A stretch of DNA of 64,000 nt from Sphingomonas sp. TZW2008 (GCF_002117915.1 NZ_BDJB01000011.1:62001-126000); one strand, 5' to 3'; shown: positions 26,979 through 35,821, counted from the stretch's first letter. A program made the numbers and translations. The notes: a model not told the origin generated them from the sequence alone.

Positions 26979-27480
26979 CGTCCCCGTCCGTGTTGCTTAT
27001 CAGGCCGGTCGACGGGCTTCGCCTTTGCTCTCGCTATCGGGCTACAAGGCGAGGCAGTCGACCGAGCCGCTCCCCACCGGCGAAGCTGGACCAGCAGAGG
27101 CACGGGCGTCACATCGATAAACGTCGCGAAGCGTCGCAAATCGTCGCATTCGGCGGGAAGGACCCCATCGCGACATGCGCAGCACCGCGGGCGCGTGATC
27201 GACTGGCCAGACGTTGCCACGATCTTGAGTACTCTGGCGCCCCAAGGGGATTTGCGGATGCGACCATTGGATTACGAGCGATGTGCGCGGGGAAGGCAAT
27301 CCCACAAAGTCGCGGCGCCGTCATGCCCCAGACGGGGGATGCCCTTCGAGGCCGCGAGCGCGGCGAAGAGAAGACGCGTATAGCGTTCGGCAGATCATCC
27401 CAAAGAATAAAGAATGGTTTTGTTGGTCTTGCATTGCGCTATCTAAGGTCGATCGCACGGGGGAAGCGAAACGGGGCGCG
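26979..27480. other. divergent intergenic region
   Basis: About 500 bases between the LuxR-type and HTH-TPR genes. The part near 27400-27460 is AT-rich for this genome and is the likely promoter region of the HTH-TPR gene (TATCTA at about 27440 is a possible -10). Frames on both strands here give no recognisable protein. Confidence 0.4.
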
Positions 27481-28884
27481 ATGCAGGGTAGGGACGGGCG
27501 GCTGGACGGGTGGAAGTCCATCGCGCGCTATCTTGGGCGTGATCGTTCAACGGTGATTCGCTGGACGAACGATCGTGCGCTGCCCGTTCATTCGCTTCCC
27601 GGCGGCAAGAGCCGGACGGTTTATGCGCTCCAGTCCGAGCTCGACGCCTGGATGCGCAACAAGACGGCGGGAACGGCCGACGATCTCGCGGCACCCCTTG
27701 CCGCGCCCGAAGTGTTAATCGATCCGAAGGCCGATGCCGGAAGGACGACTGCCGTGCCCGCAACCGTGCCGGCAACGAAGGTCGCGGCATGGCCGCGCGG
27801 GTATCGCTGGCTCACGCTCGGCGCGGCAGGGCTCGTCGGCGTCTTCATCGTCGCGGCGGGGTTGCTGATGCTTGCGCTCAACGGGCGCGCCGCCGGCAAT
27901 GATCCAGCGCTTCCCGCCGCACTCGAGGCGCGCTTGCTGGACGCACGTGACGATATCGCGTCGCGCTCGGCGGTGCGGCTGGACAAGGCGATCGCCGACC
28001 TCCGCCGGCTGACCGGCGAGGCGCGGAACCACGCCGGCGTACACGCCGCCCTCGCGGAAGGATATCTGCTGGCGCGTGAATTCGGTACGCTACCCGACCC
28101 CTATGCGCTGAAGCGCGCGCGCCACGAGGCCGAGCTGGCGTTGGCGCGGAACCCCCGGTCCGCCGTGGCGCTCCGCGTCGTGGGCGTTGTCGCCTACTGG
28201 AACGATCATCAGCCGGATGCGGCAGGTGAGGCATTCCGCCGCGCGATTGCGGCCGATCCGGAGGATGCGCTGGCGCATCACTGGTACGCCAATATCCTCG
28301 CCGACAATGGTGAGTTCCGTCCCGCCTTCCGCGAGTTTGCGGCCGCGCGCCAACGGAGTCCGGGCGCGCCGCATCTTCTGGCCGATTATGCCTGGGCGCT
28401 GTGGAGCGCCGGCCGCGAGGTGCAGGCGGAGCGACTGCTAAACGATATCGCTCGCCGATCACCGATGCTTGCCAGCGCCCACGATTGCCTCAGCGTGATC
28501 GCCTTCGCGCGGGGCGATCTGAAAGGCTACGCCCATCATCTCAAACTGCGCGCGTCGATCCGCGGTGCGCCCGAACTCGTCAGCTATGCCGCGCTGATCG
28601 AGCGGACCGGCACACAGGACGCGCGCGCGACCTACGCTGCAATGGCATCGCGTGCGCTCGCGCAGGCGGAAACGGCATCGAACTCGGACCATTCCTGGCC
28701 GGCGTTCGTCGCGAGTACGTTCGGTGATCGCGCGCAGCTGTACGCGCTGCTGAGCCGCGCACGCGCACGCGGTGAAAAATGGGGCGCGGCGGGCTATGTG
28801 CGGCGGATCGCGGCGCGCTGGAGCAGTGATCCACAAATCACGGCGCTGCTGCGCACGCTCTCCCAACCGAAGATCGAGGCCTGA
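27481..28884 (+). CDS. membrane-anchored HTH-TPR protein
   Basis: 467 residues from the ATG at 27481; the frame is open to 27283 but the domain starts at once here. Residues 6-56 form a MerR/excisionase-like HTH (LDGWKSIARYLGRDRSTVIRW, then LPVHSLPGGKSRTVYALQSELDAW). A linker with repeated TVPAT leads to a membrane helix (about 98-120). The C-terminal 330 residues are TPR repeats (ALRVVGVVAYWNDHQPDAAGEAFRRAI, DPEDALAHHWYANILADNGEF) probably in the periplasm. The topology suggests a ToxR-like one-component regulator. A strong hairpin at 28894-28912 follows the stop. Confidence 0.85.
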   Translation: MQGRDGRLDGWKSIARYLGRDRSTVIRWTNDRALPVHSLPGGKSRTVYALQSELDAWMRNKTAGTADDLAAPLAAPEVLIDPKADAGRTTAVPATVPATKVAAWPRGYRWLTLGAAGLVGVFIVAAGLLMLALNGRAAGNDPALPAALEARLLDARDDIASRSAVRLDKAIADLRRLTGEARNHAGVHAALAEGYLLAREFGTLPDPYALKRARHEAELALARNPRSAVALRVVGVVAYWNDHQPDAAGEAFRRAIAADPEDALAHHWYANILADNGEFRPAFREFAAARQRSPGAPHLLADYAWALWSAGREVQAERLLNDIARRSPMLASAHDCLSVIAFARGDLKGYAHHLKLRASIRGAPELVSYAALIERTGTQDARATYAAMASRALAQAETASNSDHSWPAFVASTFGDRAQLYALLSRARARGEKWGAAGYVRRIAARWSSDPQITALLRTLSQPKIEA

Positions 28885-28893
28885 TCGTTAGAT

Positions 28894-28912
28894 ACCGCCG
28901 CGGCGCGGCGGT
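28894..28912 (+). terminator. hairpin after the HTH-TPR gene
   Basis: ACCGCCGCG pairs with CGCGGCGGT across a one-base centre, 9 bases after the stop codon. There is no T run. It may be a rho-assisted terminator or an RNA 3'-end structure. Confidence 0.4.
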
Positions 28913-28954
28913 CGGGCCACCATCTGTCAAACCCGTTGAAGGGTGACAGGTGCA

Positions 28955-29619
28955 TCAATCGTGGAAGGTCACGAACGCTTCGAGCGGCTCGCGCGCGGCG
29001 ACGACGCCGTTCACCGGGTGATCAGTGTCGGCATAGCCGAGTGCGATGCCGGCGATGATATACTCGTCGTCGGGCACACCGAGCACCCGACGTGTCACCG
29101 TCCAGAACAGGTTCACGCGCCTTGCGCGCACGTGTCGAGCCCGCGATCGCGCGCGGCGAGCATCAACGTCTGCATGAACATGCCGACATCGGCATAGGAC
29201 ATGGCGTCCAGATCCTTGTCGATCGTGAAGATCAGGCCAACAGGCGCGTCAAAGAAGCTGTAGTTCCGGCCCCACTGACGCCAGCTCGCCGCCTCGTCGC
29301 CGCGCGGGATGCCAATGCGGCCATACATGTCCTTCCCGAGGGCGCGCATGCGCGAAAGATAGGGTTCCTTTCGCTTGCCCATGCGTGGGAATTCGGCGAC
29401 GCCGTCCGCCGGGCGTGTTTCGCGATGGGCGAGCACTTCGCGTTCCAGCCGCGCCCGCGTGGCGCCGGCGACGACGTGAACCTTCCATGGCTGGATATTG
29501 GTCCCAGACGGCGCGCGGCGCGCGATGTCGAGCAGCGCACGGATCGTTTCAGGGGGCACGGGATCGGATCGGAAGGCGCGCACCGAACGGCGTGCGCGAA
29601 CGACTTCCTCGAACTCCAT
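28955..29619 (-). pseudogene. nitroreductase family gene with a single-base frameshift
   Basis: The frame from the ATG at 29619 encodes a nitroreductase N-terminus (FEEVVRARRSVRAFRSDPV, IARRAPSGTNIQPWKVHVV, FMQTLMLAARDRGLDTCAQGA) and then stops at 29113-29115. Shifting one base at that point restores a family-like C-terminus, from NLFWTVTRRVLGVPDDE through AGIALGYADTDHPVNG to a stop at 28955. One extra G (TGG-AAC in place of TG-AAC) would rejoin the two halves into about 221 residues, the normal length. The product would be an FMN-dependent NAD(P)H oxidoreductase. It is either a recent pseudogene or a sequencing error. Confidence 0.88.
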
Positions 29620-29828
29620 GGCGTCTTCTCTCCCCGCTACCACGAGACGTGCGGCACGTCGCGATAGCGCCGCTATCGGCGGCTGGATATGATATTTGCC
29701 GTCAAGCGAGATCCTGCTGCGGCGTGGCGGCGAGGCTGCTGCCGAGCGGCCGCGACGATCTCGGTGGCGCGGTGCACTAGTGCTTTGTCATCATTTACAT
29801 TTCGCGATCGCGCGATAAGCGGGCGACC

Positions 29829-30821
29829 ATGAAACTGGGGAGCGCGGACGCGGCGGACCGCACGCACGATCGTCGCCTCTCGGTAGATCGCTTCGATACC
29901 GACGGGTTCGCGCCTTCCGAGCGGCACGAGGCATGGGCCAATCGCCACTGGCCGGCGGTCGGCATGTTGTTCCGGTCGCAGCCGGTTGGCGCCTTCTTCA
30001 ATCACGCGATGACGTTTCACCTCGGCGCGATCGTGATCACACGTTCGCACATGGCCGCGCAGCGCTATGCCCGTCGTTCGATCGACATCCGGCGGGACGA
30101 TTGCGACGGCCTGCTGATTCCGGTGACGCTGGCCGGGGTGCAGCGCGGCGACACGCCCCAGCGGCCGGTCGCCACCAAGCGCGGCGAGATGTCGCTGATC
30201 GACCTGACGCTGCCCGAAGAACATGAATCGAGCGCGAGCCATACAGTGCTACTAGCGGTGCCCCGCGTGCAGGCCGAGCGCGCTGGGATCGACGTTCGTG
30301 CGCTGCACGGCGTGTGCGTGCCTGCACCCGCGACGCGCATGTTCCGCCGCCATCTCTTCGAGATGTGTCGCCTTGCCACGCAATTGACGCAGAGCCAGGC
30401 CGAGACGCTCGAGATGACGACGATCGATCTGCTAACAGTTGCGTTGGCGATGCACGGCACAAGATGCACACTGACGCCACGATCGATCGAGACAGCACAG
30501 GGGATTGCCGTGCGCGATTTTATCGCGCGCGACCTGTCATCGCCCGATCTCAGCGTCGCCAAGCTGATGGGGGCGATCGGTATATCGCGAACCGCCCTCT
30601 ACCGCCTGTTCGAGCAGGACGGAGGCGTGCAAGCGCATATCCGCCAGCAGCGGCTCGCGCGCGTGCGGAACGATCTCGCCACCGCCGATCCGCGCGCGCG
30701 CATCGCCGATATTGCCGCGCGCTGGGGCTTTGACGATCCCGCCTATTTCAGCCGCGTCTTCCGGCAGCGCTTCGGGATGACTCCGCGCGAGTATCGGCAC
30801 GGCGGTGGTAGCAGGGAATAG
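29829..30821 (+). CDS. AraC family transcriptional regulator
   Basis: 330 residues. The C-terminal 100 residues hold two HTH motifs: LSVAKLMGAIGISRTALYRLFEQDGGV and IADIAARWGFDDPAYFSRVFRQRFGMTPREYR. The N-terminal 200 residues match the AraC-binding-domain-like sensor of the OxyR-independent (NphR/AraC-like ligand) group, with RSIDIRRDDCDGLLIPVTLAG. The ligand is unknown. It is divergent from the broken nitroreductase gene, which may have been its target. Confidence 0.92.
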   Translation: MKLGSADAADRTHDRRLSVDRFDTDGFAPSERHEAWANRHWPAVGMLFRSQPVGAFFNHAMTFHLGAIVITRSHMAAQRYARRSIDIRRDDCDGLLIPVTLAGVQRGDTPQRPVATKRGEMSLIDLTLPEEHESSASHTVLLAVPRVQAERAGIDVRALHGVCVPAPATRMFRRHLFEMCRLATQLTQSQAETLEMTTIDLLTVALAMHGTRCTLTPRSIETAQGIAVRDFIARDLSSPDLSVAKLMGAIGISRTALYRLFEQDGGVQAHIRQQRLARVRNDLATADPRARIADIAARWGFDDPAYFSRVFRQRFGMTPREYRHGGGSRE

Positions 30822-31013
30822 GTGGCCACCTATCACGAGCCTGCGCGTTCGGCGGCGCAGAGCCGGGCCTCGCCGATCCATGAGCAAGCTCCGCCGCGCG
30901 GCGCGGACGGTCTATCGCGTCACCCGCACCTAGGCTGATCGTTTGGACGCGGATCCAAAACCGTTGATCGTTTGTTGGGAAGGCAAGCCATAAGATAGTG
31001 AGAGGGTCGAGCA

Positions 31014-31181
31014 TTGCGTCACATCCCCCGCGTCGGTTCACGACTGGCCATGCATGTGACTGCTCGCCCGATGCGCCCGGCAGATGCGATCACCGCTCAG
31101 CGCCGCATCAGACCGGGGCTCGCAATCGTCCTTGGCGCCATGCTGATGACGTGGGCCGGGATCGCTAGCGCGTTTGTTTAA
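31014..31181 (+). CDS. possible 55-residue membrane protein
   Basis: A short frame starting at TTG 31014, with AGAGGG about 7 bases upstream; an internal ATG at 31050 is an alternative without a ribosome site. The translation has an arginine-rich N-terminus (TAQRRIRPG) and then a hydrophobic helix, LAIVLGAMLMTWAGIASAFV, ending at a TAA. This positive-then-hydrophobic layout is typical of single-span small membrane proteins. No family is recognised. Confidence 0.42.
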   Translation: MRHIPRVGSRLAMHVTARPMRPADAITAQRRIRPGLAIVLGAMLMTWAGIASAFV

Positions 31182-31250
31182 TCGTTTCGCGCGACGATGC
31201 GCGATCTCTCCGCCAGAAGCGCGGTGCATCATTCGCAAGGTGAGAAAGTC

Positions 31251-31481
31251 GTGACCGCATCCGATTCCCAACAGACGCGCCAACGCGAAATTGCGACCGA
31301 GCACCTGCTTTTCAAGCTTATTGAGTATGTCGAGGCAAAGCATCCGGGTGTGCTCGATTTTCTTGCCGATAGCCTGGATCATCTGGGCGATCCCGCGACG
31401 GACGCGTCCAAAGACGATGAAGCCGTCCGAGAGATCGCGCGTCGCATAATTGACGGCGCGCGCCGCCAGGGCGTGGCCTGA
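31251..31481 (+). CDS. small helical protein of unknown function
   Basis: 76 residues from the GTG at 31251, preceded by AAGGTGAGA. The frame continues upstream to 31197 but that part is less coding-like. The protein is hydrophilic and helical (RQREIATEHLLFKLIEYVEAKHPGVLDFLADSLDHLG), with an acidic middle and basic end. No signal peptide. Not recognised. It is 70 bases after the putative small membrane protein and may share its transcript. Confidence 0.6.
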   Translation: MTASDSQQTRQREIATEHLLFKLIEYVEAKHPGVLDFLADSLDHLGDPATDASKDDEAVREIARRIIDGARRQGVA

Positions 31482-31699
31482 TCGTCAACCACGTTGCCTT
31501 CGCTGCCATTTACGGATGGCTGCCGGCCGATCCCAGTCCGACGTGACCGCTTGTCGTTGACGCGCTGGATGCGTTCATCACACACATGGAGCGTTAGTCG
31601 GTAATCGGTCCAATTGGTTGTCACGCGCTCGCTTATCGCGCGATGCCTAGCCGGCGGTCGCGTCTCGCTGACATTGGTGTGAGTCCCCGCGTACGACCA

Positions 31700-32509
31700 T
31701 CAGCGTTCGTTCTTCACCTGCGCATGGGCCAGCACCGCGAACAGCCCCGTTCCGCCGACAATGTTGCCGAGTAGCGCCGGGAGAATGAAGCCGCCGACCG
31801 CCCAGCCGATCGAAGCATCGCCGTGCCACGCGAGCAGGAAAGCTTCCGTCGTGCCCGCGATGACATGGGCGAAACCGCTTAACCCGATGATATAGGTGAC
31901 AGCGAAGACGACCCAGAAGCCGCTACCTTCGGTGGCGGATCGAATCCAGGCGATCGAGGCGATCAGAAAACCTGCCGGTATGGCCTGAAGCAGCGTCTGC
32001 ACCGGCGATCGATCGAGTAGCTTCATTGATACGTCCAGCATGCCGCGCAAAACCTCCGGCGATTGGATCGCGGCGAACGCCACGCCCGCGCTTACGGTCG
32101 CCGCGCCCAGAAGATTGGCCGAGAGGACGGTCACCCACAGACGCATGAGGCGTCCGAATGCCGCCATGCTGGGCGTGCGGATGATCGGCAGCACGGCGAC
32201 GGCCGTATGTTCGGTGAACAGCTGCAGCCGACCGAGGATGACGATCAGGAAACCGGCAGGGTAGCCCAGTGCGACGACGGATTCGGCCCAAGCCGCGCGC
32301 GGCAGCATGTGATGCAGCGTACCGCTCGTCCACAGCGAGGCCATGATCGCGATCCCCGCGGCAAAGCCTGACCAGAAGAGCGAGGATACGGGGCGGGCGA
32401 GCTCGTCCATGCCCTGTTCGGCCACGGCGGCGTGAACGACACGGGCGGGCGGCGCGCTGCGCTCCTCCGCCTCGCGTCGCTCCGCCTGGTCTTCGTGCGC
32501 GTTGTTCAT
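31700..32509 (-). CDS. formate/nitrite transporter (FNT) family channel
   Basis: 269 residues from the ATG at 32509, preceded by GGGAGC; the longer frame to 32968 is not coding-like. The N-terminal 35 residues are charged and cytoplasmic. Six membrane helices follow, with FWSGFAAGIAIMASL, YPAGFLIVILGRLQLFTEHT and FAHVIAGTTEAFLLAWHGDASIGWAVGGFILPALLGNIVGGTGL. These match the FNT fold and the YfdC-like subgroup. The substrate could be formate, nitrite or another small acid; the subgroup is uncharacterised. It is divergent from a 47-residue protein. Confidence 0.88.
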   Translation of the reverse strand: MNNAHEDQAERREAEERSAPPARVVHAAVAEQGMDELARPVSSLFWSGFAAGIAIMASLWTSGTLHHMLPRAAWAESVVALGYPAGFLIVILGRLQLFTEHTAVAVLPIIRTPSMAAFGRLMRLWVTVLSANLLGAATVSAGVAFAAIQSPEVLRGMLDVSMKLLDRSPVQTLLQAIPAGFLIASIAWIRSATEGSGFWVVFAVTYIIGLSGFAHVIAGTTEAFLLAWHGDASIGWAVGGFILPALLGNIVGGTGLFAVLAHAQVKNER

Positions 32510-32608
32510 GCCTCGAGCTCCCGTGATCGACCGGAACGCACGGCCGGCGGGAAGTGCCGCGACCTTATCGCCGCCAACGCGTTTCCTTCTTCGAAACACG
32601 AGGAGACA

Positions 32609-32752
32609 ATGATGGACCCGCTGCATCTTCCGGGCAACGAACCCGATCCCGGCGACATGGCGCACGATCCTTCCATGCCGGTACCAAGCGACCTGCCCGA
32701 CGAGCGCGGCCTGCCAGATGACGAGGCGGACCGGATCGGTGACTTCGCCTGA
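32609..32752 (+). CDS. 47-residue acidic, proline-rich protein
   Basis: Starts ATGATG at 32609 with a strong AGGAG 3-4 bases further upstream of the spacer. The translation is rich in Asp, Pro and Met (LPGNEPDPGDMAHDPSMPVP, DLPDERGLPDDEADRIGDF) with no hydrophobic segment, so it is probably disordered. Similar very small proteins are often stress-induced in sphingomonads, but that is only an impression. Divergent from the FNT gene. Confidence 0.6.
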   Translation: MMDPLHLPGNEPDPGDMAHDPSMPVPSDLPDERGLPDDEADRIGDFA

Positions 32753-33089
32753 CGGCGGTGGCGAGGCGGATCGTTCGGCGTACGCGAATGACCGATGGCG
32801 CGGACGCGCGACGCTGAGCGCGCCCGCGGCGTATTGAAACGACGAGTGACCCGGCGTTAAGAACACGCGGGGTGGATAGTCCCCAGCCCGCACATTCCGT
32901 CTTCGGTGGAAGGAAGGCCGACGTTTTTGCGCGCATTGTGTCGCAGGGCGACCGGTCAACGCGCGCATGCACCCACGCGCGACGCCTCCGAATGCAACAA
33001 TCAGCGGTCTATCTGCGTACCATCCCCCAGCATCAATGATCGTCGATCACGAGCGGACGCGCTCGGCGACGCCAAACGGGAGTTAGCGC
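32753..33089. other. intergenic region, nothing recognised
   Basis: About 337 bases before the M48 protease gene. Frames here are short or antisense. The only local feature is GGGAG, the ribosome site of the protease gene, at the right edge. Confidence 0.5.
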
Positions 33090-34532
33090 TTGCGTACCTT
33101 TGTCCTGATCCCCGCTGCCGCGGCGCTACTCCTCTCGCCGGTCACCGTCTCGGCGCAGGCGGCGCGCTCGATATCGCAGACCGATCGGGCACAGGGCGCG
33201 CAGGCCAATCCGCAGCTCGTCGCCGAGTATGGCGGGCGCTACGATGGCCCGCAGGCGGCGTTCGTCGAGCGTGTCGGCAAGCGCGTTGCGCTGCAATCGG
33301 GACTGTCGAACGCGCAGGGCGACTTCACCGTTCAGTTGCTCAACTCGCCGGTCGAGAACGCCTTCGCGATCCCCGGCGGCTATATCTACGTGACACGGCA
33401 GCTGCTGGCGCTGATGAATAGCGAGGACGAGCTGGCGTTCGTAATGGGGCACGAAGTGGGGCATGTCGCGGCGCGCCATTCCGCCGGGCGTCAGCGTACC
33501 TCGACGATCGGCGGGGTGCTGGCCGGGATCCTCGGCGCGGCGGTGGGCAATTCGACGCTCGGGCAGCTGGTGGCGGGCGGGGCACAGCGCGCCTCGCAGC
33601 TCTACGGGCTGAAATACGGGCGCGACCAGGAATATCAGGCCGACGGTCTCGGCGTGCGCTACGTCACCGGCGCGGGCTATGATCCCGCCGCGGCGCCGCT
33701 GATCCTGGGGCAGCTCGGCGCGAGCACGTCGCTGACCGCGCGCACGGCGGGGGGCGACGCCAATGCGGTCCCGACCTGGCTCAGCACGCATCCCTCCAGC
33801 GCCGACCGGGTTGCTCGGGCACGGGCGCTCGCGCAGCAGGCGGGGCGCGGCGGGGCGGGAGCGGCACAGGATACCGCGTTCCTGCGGATGCTCGACGGGC
33901 TGCGGTACGACGACGATCCGGCGCAGGGCGTGATCGACGGGCAGACGTTCCGTCACCCGGCGATGCGCATCAAGTTCACCGCGCCGCCGGGCTATAAGAT
34001 TGCCAATTCTACGCAGGCGGTGACGGTGCAGGGGCCGCGCGGACAGGCGCAGCTGAGCGCCGCGCCCGCCGGCGCGCGCGATCCCGCCGCCGCCGTCGTC
34101 CAGCAGTTTCAAACGCTCGGCGCGCGCGTATCGAGCGAGCAGGTCCAGCCGGTGTCGATCGACGGCCGCCCCGGCGCAAGCGCCACCGTCACAGCGACCG
34201 CCAACAACCAGCGTGTCGATGCGACCGTGGTGGCGATGCCGCTGGGCGGCGCGACGTATCTGTGGACGATCGTGACGCCCGCGGGGAGCGGCGCGACCGC
34301 GTTCGAGCCGCTGCTGGCAAGCTTCACCACGCTGACCAGCCGCGAGGTCGATGCAGTGCGCGGCAAGCGCATCCGCATCCACACCGTTCGTGCCGGCGAC
34401 ACGGTCGACACGCTGGCGCGGCAGATGGCCTATGCCGATCTGCAGCGCGAGCGCTTCCTGACGATCAACGGGCTCACGCCCGATGCGCGGTTGGTGCCCG
34501 GTACGCTGGTGAAGCTGGTCGTCGCGGGCTGA
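33090..34532 (+). CDS. M48 family periplasmic metalloprotease with LysM-like C-terminus
   Basis: 480 residues from a TTG start with GGGAG about 8 bases upstream. A signal peptide ends near VSAQA. The peptidase has the zinc motif HEVGH in VMGHEVGHVAARHS and the third ligand in EYQADGLG, like BepA/YfgC-type proteases. A long middle domain (about 280-425) follows; the final 50 residues (HTVRAGDTVDTLARQM through LVPGTLVKLVV) read as a LysM-type peptidoglycan-binding module. It should degrade or refold damaged outer-membrane proteins in the periplasm. The LysM-like tail would hold it at the cell wall. Confidence 0.92.
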   Translation: MRTFVLIPAAAALLLSPVTVSAQAARSISQTDRAQGAQANPQLVAEYGGRYDGPQAAFVERVGKRVALQSGLSNAQGDFTVQLLNSPVENAFAIPGGYIYVTRQLLALMNSEDELAFVMGHEVGHVAARHSAGRQRTSTIGGVLAGILGAAVGNSTLGQLVAGGAQRASQLYGLKYGRDQEYQADGLGVRYVTGAGYDPAAAPLILGQLGASTSLTARTAGGDANAVPTWLSTHPSSADRVARARALAQQAGRGGAGAAQDTAFLRMLDGLRYDDDPAQGVIDGQTFRHPAMRIKFTAPPGYKIANSTQAVTVQGPRGQAQLSAAPAGARDPAAAVVQQFQTLGARVSSEQVQPVSIDGRPGASATVTATANNQRVDATVVAMPLGGATYLWTIVTPAGSGATAFEPLLASFTTLTSREVDAVRGKRIRIHTVRAGDTVDTLARQMAYADLQRERFLTINGLTPDARLVPGTLVKLVVAG

Positions 34533-34627
34533 ACAGGCCGAAGCGACGTGCGGCGTAAGATCGGCTGCGTTCATCGCGCGTTCTACCGGCTGGTGCTTAG
34601 TAAGGACGTCATCGAGGAGAAAATTGG

Positions 34628-34945
34628 GTGCGCGAGGCAATCGTCGCTACGTTGATCACAGCCAGCGTTTGGGCCGGTGCAGCAACGCCTGCGCTGGCAT
34701 CAAGCGATGCCGCCTGGGGCGAATTCAACACACGCGTGACGAAAGCATGCATTGCGGCAAGCGGCGTACGCGGTGCGCGCGCCTCCTCTATCATCGGTTT
34801 CGATGATCGCGTTGGAATGGTGGCGATGTTGATCAACGCGGACGGGCGTCGGCCCGCGGCGCTGTGCCTGTACAACAAGCGAACGCGGGCCGCGTATATC
34901 GACGAGGCGACCGGCTGGCGCGCACCACCCCGGGCTATCCGCTGA
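34628..34945 (+). CDS. small exported protein of unknown function
   Basis: 105 residues from a GTG with GGAGA about 9 bases upstream. A signal peptide (VATLITASVWAGAATPALAS) is followed by a mature part of about 80 residues with two Cys (ACIAAS and ALCLY) that could form a disulphide. No family recognised. It follows the M48 protease by 95 bases on the same strand and may be co-transcribed. Confidence 0.72.
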   Translation: MREAIVATLITASVWAGAATPALASSDAAWGEFNTRVTKACIAASGVRGARASSIIGFDDRVGMVAMLINADGRRPAALCLYNKRTRAAYIDEATGWRAPPRAIR

Positions 34946-35160
34946 CCGGTTCATCCCGGCGCGACGTTCTTCGGACACGAACATCCCGGTAGCGCCGGGA
35001 AAGCGGGACGCATCGGCGGGCGTGGGCTGATGTGGCCGTCTAGCGCGTCGCTCCCAAGTTCGGGCGCGACCGCGACGCATGTTTGCCCAATCTCGCATCT
35101 ATGGAGCGGCTCCGGCGCATCCCGAGCATATTCGCGGCGCCGACGCGTGAGTTTGGGACG

Positions 35161-35273
35161 CCTATCCAAGGACGAGGGACGTTTCTGCTCCTATCTTGGC
35201 GCGCAACGAGGAAACTCGTTGAATGCGACGACTGGCCACACGCGTTTCGGGGGAAAGGCGTGTGGCCTTTTTT
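35161..35273 (+). ncRNA. candidate small RNA ending in an intrinsic terminator
   Basis: Two stacked elements on the plus strand. First, CAACGAG-GAAA-CTCGTTG (35204-35221), a perfect 7-base-pair stem with a GAAA tetraloop. Then GGCCACACGC (35234-35243) pairs with GCGTGTGGCC (35258-35267), followed at once by TTTTTT. No protein gene lies upstream within 200 bases on this strand, so the terminator probably belongs to a non-coding transcript. The 5' end is a guess; no sharp promoter was recognised. I could not match it to a known family. Confidence 0.5.
35234..35273 (+). terminator. strong intrinsic terminator
   Basis: A perfect 10-base-pair GC-rich stem with a 14-base loop and a run of six T directly after it. 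This is the clearest rho-independent terminator in the window. Confidence 0.85.
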
Positions 35274-35584
35274 GGTGGGGCGTGCCCTCCGGCACGAGGA
35301 GGTTGGCGCAGGTCACCGTGGCGGCGCGGCTTCATCGCCTGCCGGCGCAGGCGATAAGGCGTGAGCGTGCTTACGGTCAGGTCGGCCGCGCAGCGCTTTG
35401 GTGGCGACGGTTGTCGGCTCACAGCGGACAGCGTTCGCTGCGATCGGCTCCGCACACGGGACGAAACCTCGCGAGACGCTTCTCGCGGTGCGCCGTTGCC
35501 GCGATACTTGAGCTGCGTCCCTCTTGTGCGGTGCAGACATGATCGGCCGACGTGCGATCGTCACGCTGGAACACCCGAGAAAGA

Positions 35585-35620
35585 CGGCCCGCGCGACCAT
35601 CAACACGGTCGGGCGGGCCG
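35585..35620. repeat. GC-rich inverted repeat
   Basis: CGGCCCGC-G-CGACC (35585-35598) pairs with GGTCG-G-GCGGGCCG (35607-35620) around an 8-base loop, with only one G-G mismatch. On the minus strand the stem is followed by TCTTTCT, so it could terminate minus-strand transcription. It could also be an interspersed palindromic repeat. Confidence 0.5.
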
Positions 35621-35821
35621 AAGTTACGCAACGGCCCGCGGATCGCGTTCGGGCCGATGCGCCCGATGTGGCGCGTCCGCGCGCACAGCGACAGCGATTT
35701 TCCTTACAATTCCTGGCCGCGTCTCGGCGCGATGCAGCCACGGCGAGGGTGGCCCCCACCGCTGTCGTTCGGCGCCGCATAAGGGAGGGTCGCTCCGCCC
35801 CTCGAGCGGAGGCTCGCTTTT

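Noticed and set aside
29673..30242. 189-codon minus-strand frame
   Set aside because: Antisense to the AraC regulator and without family features.
33126..34640. 504-codon minus-strand open frame opposite the M48 protease
   Set aside because: Antisense to a clearly coding gene; translation is His/Arg/Asp-rich without family features, the usual high-GC shadow.
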